Shown: in pieces, positions 31,087 to 39,327 of the stretch
Layout: the number at the start of each line of letters is the position of its first letter
Position numbering within the stretch: the stretch's first letter is position 1
DNA from: Shewanella baltica
Lineage (GTDB): Bacteria; Pseudomonadota; Gammaproteobacteria; Enterobacterales; Shewanellaceae
Length of the DNA: 64,000 nucleotides
NCBI RefSeq assembly: GCF_900456975.1
Contig: NZ_UGYM01000002.1
Coordinates: 1 to 64,000 of the forward strand
Reading direction: 5' to 3'
Translations under genes and position numbers: made by a program
Notes under the pieces: model-generated
Told to the model about the DNA's origin: nothing
The model's input: only the letters and a program-made list of their open reading frames with translations
The model's database searches: none

Positions 31087-34077
31087 TTAATTTGGTAGCG
31101 ATAACTTGGCCTTGTTTAGTGTATTCGTACAACTGGGTAGGTTTTGCCCGCGGTAATTGCGACAGGCCCAAAAGGGGCCGAATCGACCATCTTTCAACAG
31201 CATATCGCCGCCGCAGAGGTTACAAAGCGGTGATATATGTCCACAAGCCTCATTTAGGCACACCTTAAAGCCTGCAAAACGGTTACGCGTCATTGGGCTA
31301 GCGCAGAGTTCGCAGTCTTGCTCCTTGTGATCGCACAGGGGAAAGTGTGAGCAAGAATAAAACGATTTAAAATTCCCCATTCTAGGCTTAAGCGTTCCCG
31401 TGCTACAACGCACGCATTTTACTTCTTCAAATAACCTTTGCACTAAAGAGGTGCTGAACTCATCTTGTGCAATATCGTAGCCTTTTGTAAGCAGTTCAGT
31501 GACGAAAGGACTCACATCTGTCATATCGGCAATCACATAGACACGATGTTTTGCCCGCGTTAACGCGACATAAAACAGTCGGCGTTCCTCTGCAAATTCA
31601 AACGCTTCAGTTTTAGGTAAAAAAGCATCCAGTATCGGCGGCGTGATTTTCATCGACGGAAAACCATGTATCCCTGTCTTCATCCCCATGATCACCACAT
31701 AATCGGCCTCTTTCCCTTTCGAAGCGTGAAATGATTGGCACTCAATCTTCACGTTGGGATATTTCGCCTTGAGTTGGTTAACTTGGGTTTTATCGGGTAA
31801 CTGAAACCAAAAACGTGCCAGCAAATAGACGCTAGGTACGCTGTTAAGTTTGTCACTTCCGGCGTTTATCCTTGCACTTATCGCCGTTAATGCTTGTTCC
31901 AATGCATTTGGGCTTGGCTCATCTTTACTGGGTGGTTCATTTTCTCCGCGGCGTAATATTGAAACCGCGGGGGAGGCGACCTGCATGAGGGAGCGAATGT
32001 CCTTGCTCAATTGTGTGGGATTCTGGGTAACAAACTGAGTGGCGACTTGCCCAATACTACTGTTAAACCTAAAAGTCAGATCTAAGTAGCTTTGGGCTGT
32101 TGGGCCAAAATAGTGAGTAAAATGCGTAGTTAAACTCACATCTGCGCCGCTAAAGCGATAAATCGCCTGCCAGTCATCCCCGACACAAAATAAAGACGCC
32201 TGCGCTTTAGAATGGGGCGTACAGGAATCCCTCAAGGCACGCACTAAGCGGGCACGTGGTTCTGAAATATCTTGGAACTCATCCACCATAATAAAACGCC
32301 ACGGGCTAATAAATTGCCCGCGTTGTAGATACGTCAGCGCTTTGCCAATCATGTCCTCAAAATCAATGTCGCCATTTATTGTTAAATGTTGCTCATAGCG
32401 CGTGAGTATGGGCTCAAGCAGTTCGAATGCCTTACGGGTCTGCTGAGCATCGGCGGCGCGGGCAAATATACCCTCAAGGCCATGTTCATCAAGGCAAGCT
32501 GCTTTATACAGCCCAATCAGCTGACTAAACATTTTTGCCAATTCAGTCACGCGGCCTAGTTCATGCAGGGTGGCGAGTATGGCTTCATCGGGTAAGGGCG
32601 CGTATTGCACTTTAAAGACCTGTAAAGCTTGCTCAAGCTTACCGATTAACGACCCGTTTTTATGTTGGTAATAAAATAGCTCAATACACTTAGTACCATG
32701 TTTTTTATGTAGCTGGCGTTTCCATGCCATCGATTCCAAGTACTTTTGGTTATCGATATAAGGGGCGGTATGCTGGTGTTCATCAATACCATAGTATTCA
32801 AGATAAACTTGGTATTCAGGCAGATAGAAATCGGGTTGATACTGACGAAAATCAATACTGCGCACATCATGCTCATACTTAGCTTCATAAACATATTCGA
32901 TGCCATTGCTAAATAGCCAGTTGGCAATGTAGAGCTCACCAAAGCTTTTGACTCGCTCACCTTTAAGGCTGCGAATATCGTTGTCATTCAAGTATTGAAA
33001 ATACTCGCCTTCCACATCGAACTCGAACGGGCTTTTTTCAACATAATAGAAACGGCTGAAGTACTCGAAAAGTTGCTTACGGTAAGCCGCATTTTCAATC
33101 AAAGTCTCAAGGATATTGTGCACCCACAGCTCTTTGGCTTTGTCATCCTCTGCCCAAGGGGACAAACTGGGTTTAGCGCGCTCAACGTCAGCGATAATTT
33201 TTAAGCCTAAACTGTGGAAAGTACTTGCCTTGATATCCTCCGTGCCAAGCTTGTTTTTAATTCGCTCATCCATCTCGTCAGCCGCTTTACGACCATAGGC
33301 TAACAGCAGTATTTCATCGGCTTTTGCTTGACCACTCTTAAGCAAATATCCGGCTCGCCCGACCATCACACTGGTTTTGCCCGTGCCTGCACCTGCCAAT
33401 AACAAATTATTGTTATCATCAATAATACAAGCTCGGCGCTGTTTTTCGGTTAAGGGATTAGATTCTACATACTCAAAATAGTCTGCAAATTTAACGAGCT
33501 GTGACTGAACGTACTCTTCACGCAGCTGCTTTACATCGGCGCGGGTCCAGCGGTGGATTTGCTTAAGCCTCGCTAACACTGTGTGTAGATTTGCCGCCAA
33601 GGGCAGGTTTTCACACCAAGGGAACCAACGCTGATATTCGCGCGCGACTCTGGCTTGTATCATTTCTAAACGTGATTCACGTAAATAAGTGTGTGCCAGT
33701 ATTTTATCGACTTTCGCCACTAACTCAGCAATGCGCGCCCCATTAGCATTCGCCCAAAGCAGTGCGATTTCGTTGCCAAATTGATGCTGCGCAAAATAGC
33801 TTAGAAACGGCAGTTGATAGGCTTTGCCAGATACAGTGAAACCGAGCAAGTATCCGAGCGGACTCAAGGTGAAAACCGGCGGGGAGTCGAGCTGTTGCCA
33901 GGTAAAGCATTCGTCAGCGGCTACTTTGTTAGCGCTGCGAGAGTGAACAAAAAAGCCGCCTTTAGTGCGATTAATGCTAATACCACTGGCGCTGAGTTTT
34001 ACTGCATCAGCTTTGCCAATAAAGAAATGGCCAAACCAACTGTGCTTGATATCTTGTTCAGAGTGAGTCAATGACAA
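31087..34077 (-). CDS. HelD-like superfamily 1 helicase with nuclease-like insertion and C-terminal zinc fingers
   Basis: 996 aa, much longer than E. coli helicase IV (684 aa). Seen: HelD-type N-terminal region with the DNA-entry segment; NPLTEKQRRACI (Q motif); Walker A AGAGTGKT at 228-235; a domain of about 100 residues inserted near 370-470 with YQPDFYLPEYQVYLEYYG, which looks like a PD-(D/E)xK nuclease core though the usual lysine is tyrosine; Walker B MVDEFQDIS; QSFHASKGKEADYV; RRLFYVALTRAK; then three Cys clusters (CVRCSTG, CELCASP, CNLCGGD) like topoisomerase zinc ribbons. Start is a TTG at 34077 or 34071, both after GTAGG. Probably works in DNA repair. Last gene before the island. Confidence 0.85.
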   Translation of the reverse strand: MSLTHSEQDIKHSWFGHFFIGKADAVKLSASGISINRTKGGFFVHSRSANKVAADECFTWQQLDSPPVFTLSPLGYLLGFTVSGKAYQLPFLSYFAQHQFGNEIALLWANANGARIAELVAKVDKILAHTYLRESRLEMIQARVAREYQRWFPWCENLPLAANLHTVLARLKQIHRWTRADVKQLREEYVQSQLVKFADYFEYVESNPLTEKQRRACIIDDNNNLLLAGAGTGKTSVMVGRAGYLLKSGQAKADEILLLAYGRKAADEMDERIKNKLGTEDIKASTFHSLGLKIIADVERAKPSLSPWAEDDKAKELWVHNILETLIENAAYRKQLFEYFSRFYYVEKSPFEFDVEGEYFQYLNDNDIRSLKGERVKSFGELYIANWLFSNGIEYVYEAKYEHDVRSIDFRQYQPDFYLPEYQVYLEYYGIDEHQHTAPYIDNQKYLESMAWKRQLHKKHGTKCIELFYYQHKNGSLIGKLEQALQVFKVQYAPLPDEAILATLHELGRVTELAKMFSQLIGLYKAACLDEHGLEGIFARAADAQQTRKAFELLEPILTRYEQHLTINGDIDFEDMIGKALTYLQRGQFISPWRFIMVDEFQDISEPRARLVRALRDSCTPHSKAQASLFCVGDDWQAIYRFSGADVSLTTHFTHYFGPTAQSYLDLTFRFNSSIGQVATQFVTQNPTQLSKDIRSLMQVASPAVSILRRGENEPPSKDEPSPNALEQALTAISARINAGSDKLNSVPSVYLLARFWFQLPDKTQVNQLKAKYPNVKIECQSFHASKGKEADYVVIMGMKTGIHGFPSMKITPPILDAFLPKTEAFEFAEERRLFYVALTRAKHRVYVIADMTDVSPFVTELLTKGYDIAQDEFSTSLVQRLFEEVKCVRCSTGTLKPRMGNFKSFYSCSHFPLCDHKEQDCELCASPMTRNRFAGFKVCLNEACGHISPLCNLCGGDMLLKDGRFGPFWACRNYRGQNLPSCTNTLNKAKLSLPN

Positions 34078-34360
34078 TGTAAAACCTACGGCTAAAAAGT
34101 TTTAGAATTAACAGGCTGATTTTTAAATGCATTATAACTTAAAACCCGATAGCTCGTGTCAAGGTTATGCTATGGGTCTGTGTGGGTTTTCTATTGATTT
34201 TGGTCACCAGACGCAGCCAAGCTCATAGTGTTGGTGAATGATGTCTTAGTTGGCGTGAGAGGCGTGGCAAACCAAGCATTATGGTGACTGTGTAACTATG
34301 TGTATAAGAAGGGCGCACATTAGAAAGGCATACATTAGAAAACCGTGTATCAGAAAGCAA
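34078..34360. other. Spacer between the helicase and the island's left junction
   Basis: Non-coding as far as I can see. Contains short tandem motifs (ACATTAGAAA twice, 34317-34342). An open frame starting at 34298 runs through the attachment site into the island and would encode a hydrophobic stretch, but it has no ribosome site and is a junction product. Confidence 0.5.
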
Positions 34361-34387
34361 AAAAGCCTGAATCTCTTCAGGCCTTTT
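34361..34387 (-). terminator. Ancestral fis terminator, stranded outside the island
   Basis: GCCTGAA (34365-34371) pairs with TTCAGGC (34376-34382); on the minus strand it is followed by CTTTTTTG. If the island is removed at its direct repeats this hairpin comes to lie about 30 nt after the fis stop, so it is best read as the original fis-dusB terminator. Confidence 0.7.
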
Positions 34388-34405
34388 CTTTTCTCAATAC
34401 AACAG

Positions 34406-34435
34406 CTTAATCCTTGCGGATTAATTCATGCCGTA
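34406..34435. other. Left attachment site (attL core)
   Basis: 30 bases identical to 53644-53673, including the small palindrome AATCC-TTGC-GGATT. Bases outside the repeat differ at once on both sides, so 30 bp is the exact core. Confidence 0.9.
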
Positions 34436-34564
34436 CAATCGAAAGCGGTGTTTTTGGTTGTTTTTATACTTATTGGTTTGTCGATTTATTCCTTTGTTTA
34501 TCAATGGTTAGTGAGTTTTCTTGTTCTTGTAGGTATTGGCTTGTTTTGGTTGCTATGGTTAAAT

Positions 34565-34582
34565 GGGGGTACATATGGGGGT
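34565..34582. other. Integrase arm-type site, left
   Basis: GGGGGTACATATGGGGGT, about 130 bp inside attL and 45 bp before the integrase start. The 17-base string GGGGTACATATGGGGGT recurs at 53571-53587 at the opposite end. Paired G-rich direct repeats near both ends are typical arm sites of P4-type integrases (inference). Confidence 0.55.
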
Positions 34583-34626
34583 CATGGAATAGAGCCCAAA
34601 TCTCACCATAAAAGAGCTCAAAACTT

Positions 34627-35847
34627 ATGATTTATGAGACCACTTTACGTTCATATAACGGGAAGCCACAGACTGAAGCTTTTACCCTAACAGACGGTAA
34701 AGGATTGGGAGTTCGTGTTTCAGTACTTGGTAAATTAAGATTTCAGTTTCGCTATAAGATCAATGGACAAAATAAACGAATAGATTTAGGCGACTATCCA
34801 GACTTATCTCTCAGGCAAGCCAGAGATGCAATGGAAGAGTGTCGTACATGGTTAGCCCAAGGGCATGATCCAAAGCTAAAGCGAAGTATGACAAGGCAAG
34901 AGTCGTTACTACCCGTCACTGTTGAGCAAGCCCTAGAGTATTGGCTTAAAGAATATGCTGAAGAAAATAGAGTCAATGTTGATAAGAATAGAGCGCAGTT
35001 TGCAAAACATATTTATCCCTATATAGGGAATTATTCGCTTGTGGACACTGAAACTCGTCATTGGATAGAGTGCTTTGACCGTATAAGACGAGGCGTACCT
35101 AGCCTCAAACAAAGACCTGCACCTGTTGCTGCGGGTTACGTATTACAAAGTGCTAAGCAGGCTCTGAGGTTTTGTCGTGTGCGGCGTTATGCAATCACTC
35201 ATGCACTTGACGATCTTATCGGTACGGACGTAGGCAAAAAGCAAAATAAAAAGGATAGAGTGCTGTCAGATATTGAGTTGACTGATCTGCTTACTTTGCT
35301 TGAGGGGCGTAAGGTTTCTTTCTACATGCGTCAATTATGTAAATTATTGATAGTTTTCGGTGCGCGTACTCAAGAGTTACGATTATCTCAGTTTGACGAG
35401 TGGGATTTAGATCGAGGAATTTGGACTGTGCCTAAAAGCCACAGTAAGACTAATACTCTCATTACTCGCCCAATACCTGAGCGAATTAAGCCCTTGATCG
35501 AGTTTTTATATAGGCGTCATGGTCAAACTGGCTATCTTTTAGGTGAGCTAAAAAGTGCTGAAACCGTAAGTGGTTCCGGTCGGAAAATATGTAGTTGGTT
35601 AAAGCATCAAGAATCTTGGACATTGCATGATTTACGTCGAAGCTTTGCGACTAAACTGAATGATTTGGGTGTTGCGCCATATGTGGTTGAACAGCTTCTA
35701 GGTCACGCTCTTGGTGGAGTTATGGCAATTTACAACCGCAGCCAATACCTTCCAGAAAAGAAAGCGGCATTAGATATGTGGGTAGAGCGTTTAGATCTTC
35801 TGACGGATAAGCCGGATAACGTTTCTATATTGAAGCGAACAGCATAA
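34627..35847 (+). CDS. int: P4-family tyrosine integrase
   Basis: Site-specific recombinase that inserts and excises the island. 406 aa, normal for the family. Seen: N-terminal arm-binding domain (DUF4102-like: LTDGKGLGVRVSVLGKLRFQ, then RIDLGDYPDLSLRQARDA); core-binding domain; catalytic Arg in GARTQELRLSQ, LHDLRRSFATKL, LLGHALGGV and Tyr in MAIYNRSQY. It lies 190 bp inside attL and reads toward the interior. The target, the end of fis, is a protein gene and not the more common tRNA gene. Confidence 0.95.
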   Translation: MIYETTLRSYNGKPQTEAFTLTDGKGLGVRVSVLGKLRFQFRYKINGQNKRIDLGDYPDLSLRQARDAMEECRTWLAQGHDPKLKRSMTRQESLLPVTVEQALEYWLKEYAEENRVNVDKNRAQFAKHIYPYIGNYSLVDTETRHWIECFDRIRRGVPSLKQRPAPVAAGYVLQSAKQALRFCRVRRYAITHALDDLIGTDVGKKQNKKDRVLSDIELTDLLTLLEGRKVSFYMRQLCKLLIVFGARTQELRLSQFDEWDLDRGIWTVPKSHSKTNTLITRPIPERIKPLIEFLYRRHGQTGYLLGELKSAETVSGSGRKICSWLKHQESWTLHDLRRSFATKLNDLGVAPYVVEQLLGHALGGVMAIYNRSQYLPEKKAALDMWVERLDLLTDKPDNVSILKRTA

Positions 35848-36051
35848 AAATCGTGCTTTGATTAAAAAGTGAATAGCTGAAAATACCTAGTTATGATTTA
35901 ATTATGTCTTTGTTATGCAAAAAATGCTATTTGTCGTATCAATCTAAGATAGTTGGGGCTCGTTAGTTATAGTCCCATTCTTAAGACTGTTTAAATGTCA
36001 GCTTTGGCTTAAGTTTGATAGGGCAATAGAATTGTAAGAGTGCGAGCTACT

Positions 36052-36465
36052 ATGATCCAACTTATTTTTGATAGCAACAATAAGGCTCTGTTTGCGGTCT
36101 TACCGATTGCGGATTACGAGAAAGTAAAACATTTGCTTGAGGTTGAGGACAAGCTTGGTGTTTTTTTAGCGAGCTTGCCTGAAGAAGAACTAGACGAGCT
36201 AGATACAGCTCTGCTTTCAAGTGTTGGCGATATTGAAGAGGCAACTATTCCACATATAATTGTCAAAATGATTGAGCTAGAAGACGTATCTCCCGCTGCA
36301 GCTTGGCGAAAATATCGAGGTTTTAGTCAGTCAGAGGCCGCAAGCAGATTGAATATAGGCCAGTCAACTCTCAGTCGAATGGAAACAAAAGGCGCAACCT
36401 TGCAAGCAAAAACGAAGCAAAAGATGGCTTCACTATACCAATGCAAAGTTGAGGATTTACTCTAA
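36052..36465 (+). CDS. XRE-type HTH protein, antitoxin-like
   Basis: 137 aa. A GTG at 36040 is a possible alternative start; ATG 36052 has a GAG 6 nt before it. Seen: an acidic N-terminal half (VEDKLGVFLASLPEEELDELD), then a helix-turn-helix at about 80-137 (YRGFSQSEAASRLNIGQSTLSRME). Such proteins occur as HigA-like antitoxins or element regulators; no toxin gene is next to it. It could regulate the integrase or the broken Phd gene that follows. Confidence 0.75.
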   Translation: MIQLIFDSNNKALFAVLPIADYEKVKHLLEVEDKLGVFLASLPEEELDELDTALLSSVGDIEEATIPHIIVKMIELEDVSPAAAWRKYRGFSQSEAASRLNIGQSTLSRMETKGATLQAKTKQKMASLYQCKVEDLL

Positions 36466-36497
36466 AAAGTCCAATGTCACTGTCTGTGGTGTAACCT

Positions 36498-36721
36498 ATG
36501 CAAATAAGCATTAATAAGGCAAAGCGAACTTATCTAAGCTGGTGGATCTTGCTGCTAATGGTGAAGAAGTCATTATCACTCAGGCTGGTGAGCCAGTTGT
36601 CAAATTGGTTCAATATGAGAAAACGATGCAGCCACGGCCGCTAGGATTGCTAAAGGGACAGATAGTTATAAGCGATAGTTTTTATAATAATAGTGAAATT
36701 TATAAACTGTTTTATGAGTGA
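36498..36721 (+). pseudogene. Broken Phd/YefM-type antitoxin gene
   Basis: Starts MQISINKAK, then a frame change at about 36524-36530 leads to KLVDLAANGEEVIITQAGEP and VVKLVQYEKTMQPRPLGLLKGQ, ending at TGA 36719-36721. This is the Phd/YefM antitoxin pattern (MQISINEAKTHLSKLVDLA in intact relatives). One base is missing or two are extra near GCAAAGCGAACT. The usual toxin partner downstream is absent, so it is a remnant of a toxin-antitoxin pair. Confidence 0.8.
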
Positions 36722-36859
36722 AATTATTAAATACACTATCTAATTCTATGTTTTATCTGTTGTAATGAACGTCATTGCAGGGGCGCTCTTTCTCAAGAAG
36801 GAAGCTCAACATAAGCTTATTTTTTTGAGAAAAGTTGCCCCATTATTAGGTTTTTGAAA
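36722..36859. other. Spacer with no gene recognised
   Basis: AT-rich; no ORF with similarity. It contains AGCTTATTTTTTTGAGAAA near the end of the convergent unknown gene but no clear hairpin. Confidence 0.4.
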
Positions 36860-37768
36860 TTATTTACCGAATGAAAGAGATAATCCTATACGGGGATCGT
36901 CCGCGCCAAAAAATTTACACTTAATAGCACCCTGCTTCTGTAATCTATTTGAAATTTCCAATATGCCTTGTGAACTATTGATTGAATTGCTGCTAATGCA
37001 ATCTTCGTTGTTTACCCTGTGTAGAACTATTTCCCCACTTTGACCATCGTTGCTTAGTATTTCGATTAATCTATTGATGTAACCCACTACATAATTTACT
37101 AGCCATTGGGACCTAAAATGTATCTTCTTAGTGTAGTCATTGCATGGTGGATAGAAGTAAGTGTCAAATTCTCTGATAATATACAGTACATGCCCATCGT
37201 GTTTATTTTTGTGGCAAAATAATCTTAATCCATATCGATAGTCATAGAAATGACGTCCTATCATTGATTCTTTGAAATTGTGGAATAAATTTAAGAAGTT
37301 ATTATCATAGTAGTATAACATCTCAAGAAGATTGCTATGAGGTGTGTCATTATCTTCCTCATATAGGCTGTAATAAAGATGACAGACCTCTTCATCTAAT
37401 AGCCAATCTAATTTCTTGTTATAAATTGAGTGAGAGATGGTTTGCTCAATAAGCGAGGTATTATGTAAGTGCTCAATATTACTATCCCAATCAGAATTTA
37501 GTAAGGTTAAAAGTTTCCTCCTAAATTCTGAGGCCTTTAAGTGACAAATCCCAGTTGCTTTTTCGGTATGTCGTCCTCGTAAACCATGCCCATTTTTAAT
37601 AGAGTTTTTTAACTCTACCCAACTGTTGCAGTGTTGATAGTAAGCTACCATTTCTTGGGCTTGGCATAATGTCACTGGCAAATTTTTCGATAAAAATTTA
37701 GCATGTTGATTGATTTTGTATAGAGGCGGAAAGAAGTTTTTTTCAATGTTCAGATTTGAAGTGTTCAT
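36860..37768 (-). CDS. Hypothetical island protein, 302 aa
   Basis: Not recognised. Soluble, rich in His, Tyr and Asn, no signal peptide or membrane segment. AT-rich codon use unlike the flanking core genes. Features: HKNKHDGHVLYIIREFDTYFYPPC in the middle, and a C-terminal FGADDPRIGLSLSFGK. It stands alone between divergent or convergent neighbours, with its own promoter region (37769-38036). Probably real given its uninterrupted length in AT-rich DNA. Confidence 0.65.
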   Translation of the reverse strand: MNTSNLNIEKNFFPPLYKINQHAKFLSKNLPVTLCQAQEMVAYYQHCNSWVELKNSIKNGHGLRGRHTEKATGICHLKASEFRRKLLTLLNSDWDSNIEHLHNTSLIEQTISHSIYNKKLDWLLDEEVCHLYYSLYEEDNDTPHSNLLEMLYYYDNNFLNLFHNFKESMIGRHFYDYRYGLRLFCHKNKHDGHVLYIIREFDTYFYPPCNDYTKKIHFRSQWLVNYVVGYINRLIEILSNDGQSGEIVLHRVNNEDCISSNSINSSQGILEISNRLQKQGAIKCKFFGADDPRIGLSLSFGK

Positions 37769-38036
37769 AACATTCCTTAATGATAGAGTGCTAATTGGCC
37801 CACATTCACATAGCCAAAATTAAGGTGTCATAAAATTAAAACATAGATTTTTGTACGCTGTAATATACTTTGCCTGTGGGCTGGCTGGTTTGCGTCTACC
37901 ATTGACGACTTTATATTTTGATATATGACAGGTCAAGATTTTTTTTGGTTGCGTGGCAGTTGCATGTGCATTTTAGTTAAGCATTTATTTTTAATGATAA
38001 TTATTTTTAGTGGTGTACCATATATGGGGTTTGGTT

Positions 38037-38291
38037 ATGAATAGGAAGCTATCAAAAGGAAGCGGTCCTTTGAAAGGTCTTGCTGAGCATCATACTAAAC
38101 ATGCATATGAGCTTGCACAGGCGACTAGTAAAGATTGGACATCTTTTTTCGTAAATACGGAATCAGTGGGCGATGATTTTATATTGAAACGAGGTGTTGA
38201 TTATGAAGATGCTAATTCAGAGACAAGTTTTTTTGATGATGACGATGTAGAAGGCCCTCTTCTAGTTATAATTCCAGAAAAGTACAAGTGA
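38037..38291 (+). CDS. Hypothetical small protein, 84 aa
   Basis: Starts at the ATG 38037 (MNRKLSKGSGPLKGLAEHHT) after GGGGTTTGG; an in-frame GTG further up (38010) adds nine residues without support. Polar, acidic C-terminus (ETSFFDDDDVEGPLLVIIPE). Not recognised. Upstream at 37995-38009, TGATAATTATTTTTA matches 13 of 15 positions of the Fur core, but the region is very AT-rich so this may be chance. Confidence 0.55.
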   Translation: MNRKLSKGSGPLKGLAEHHTKHAYELAQATSKDWTSFFVNTESVGDDFILKRGVDYEDANSETSFFDDDDVEGPLLVIIPEKYK

Positions 38292-38493
38292 TGTGCACTG
38301 TTGGTTGCGGGAATTGCTACATCTATATAAATAACAAGATGTTGTAGCAGATTTATGCGCAGGAAGCCCTCTTACATAAAATTATATTTACGGACGTAAA
38401 GTATGGCATTTTCAGATAAATCTCGGCTCAGGCTGTGGTGGTCATTCGAAGGAGTGGCCACCCGAATAGTAAGTCCTGTTCGGGAGTATAAAA

Positions 38494-38709
38494 GTGAAAA
38501 TTTCAAAACGTGCAATTCGTCGCCATCACAAAGCGCGACTCAAAAAATCTCGGGTTACCTATTGGGGTGGTAGCCCTAAAGGCTCTGCACAGTTTTTAGG
38601 TATATGTTTAAAAACGCCATGTACTTGTTCTTGTCCTATGTGTGGTAATCAACGTTATTACTGGGGGGCTAGTTTTCAGGAACTTCGGCAAAAATTGAAA
38701 TCTATGTAA
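38494..38709 (+). CDS. Small zinc-ribbon-like protein, 71 aa
   Basis: GTG start at 38494 after GGGAG. Basic N-terminus (KRAIRRHHKARLKKSR) followed by CTCSCPMCGNQR, a compact Cys cluster. Proteins with this plan (basic head, Cys-rich tail ending CGNxR) are frequent small hypothetical genes in proteobacterial islands; function unknown. An overlapping ATG frame from 38403 shares the DNA but has no such motif. Confidence 0.6.
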   Translation: MKISKRAIRRHHKARLKKSRVTYWGGSPKGSAQFLGICLKTPCTCSCPMCGNQRYYWGASFQELRQKLKSM

Positions 38710-38796
38710 ACGTTTAAAATAACAGAACGAAAGCGGCTCAAATGAGTGTTGGGTCGCTTTACTTTTTCTGGCACATATTTCTTGAATGATTCAGTT

Positions 38797-39144
38797 TTAA
38801 TACATCGTAATGTCAAGTGGGTGTCGACCATCTTCAACGCCTTCAGGCTCATCATCAATAATGTCCATTGATTCGTTATGAACTTGCAGTTGCTCCAGAA
38901 ACTCATCATCAAACGTAACAACTTCGTAGCCACTAGCTATAAGCGCTTGATATATAGCAAATGGAGAGCCGCTGTCATCCATTATTGCGCCACCAAGGCC
39001 GTCATGTTTACCGACCAGAAGTGATTTTACTGCCGCCTTCATACTTACTGGGTAAATCTCATAAGTAACAGCTTCATATATTGATTCAAAATCGGTGGTT
39101 CTTATATCAAAGAAATCCACCATACCATTTACGATAAATAGCAT
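38797..39144 (-). CDS. Hypothetical protein, 115 aa
   Basis: ATG at 39144 with AAGGA 8 nt upstream. Acidic soluble protein; FDEEFLEQLQ-like and DIIDDEPEGVEDGRHPLD segments. Not recognised. The good ribosome site and unbroken frame support it as a gene. It precedes hipBA on the same strand in the order of transcription but is 180 bp downstream of hipA. Confidence 0.6.
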   Translation of the reverse strand: MLFIVNGMVDFFDIRTTDFESIYEAVTYEIYPVSMKAAVKSLLVGKHDGLGGAIMDDSGSPFAIYQALIASGYEVVTFDDEFLEQLQVHNESMDIIDDEPEGVEDGRHPLDITMY

Positions 39145-39327
39145 TTTCAGATCCTTAAGTTAGTTGTATGCTTTTGTCCGGCTTTGATATGTTGTTTATT
39201 GTCTGGTGGCGCTGCCACTGATTGTGGACCGATAGGATCGACAATAGATTATTCTGGTGCAGACTTTCGGCTATCTAGCTCCTTGTTTTTATAGTGTAGG
39301 TATCAGCTGAGGTTTGAATTAACGGTT

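Noticed and set aside
31011..31268. 85-codon plus-strand frame at the end of the helicase gene
   Set aside because: Overlaps the zinc-finger coding end of the helicase on the other strand; no family features.
34298..34630. 110-codon frame with membrane-like helices at the island's left edge
   Set aside because: It runs from chromosomal DNA across the attachment core into the island and has no ribosome site; it is a product of the junction.
38403..38570. 56-codon frame overlapping the small zinc-ribbon gene
   Set aside because: The GTG frame with the Cys cluster is the better candidate; both cannot easily be real in the same DNA.
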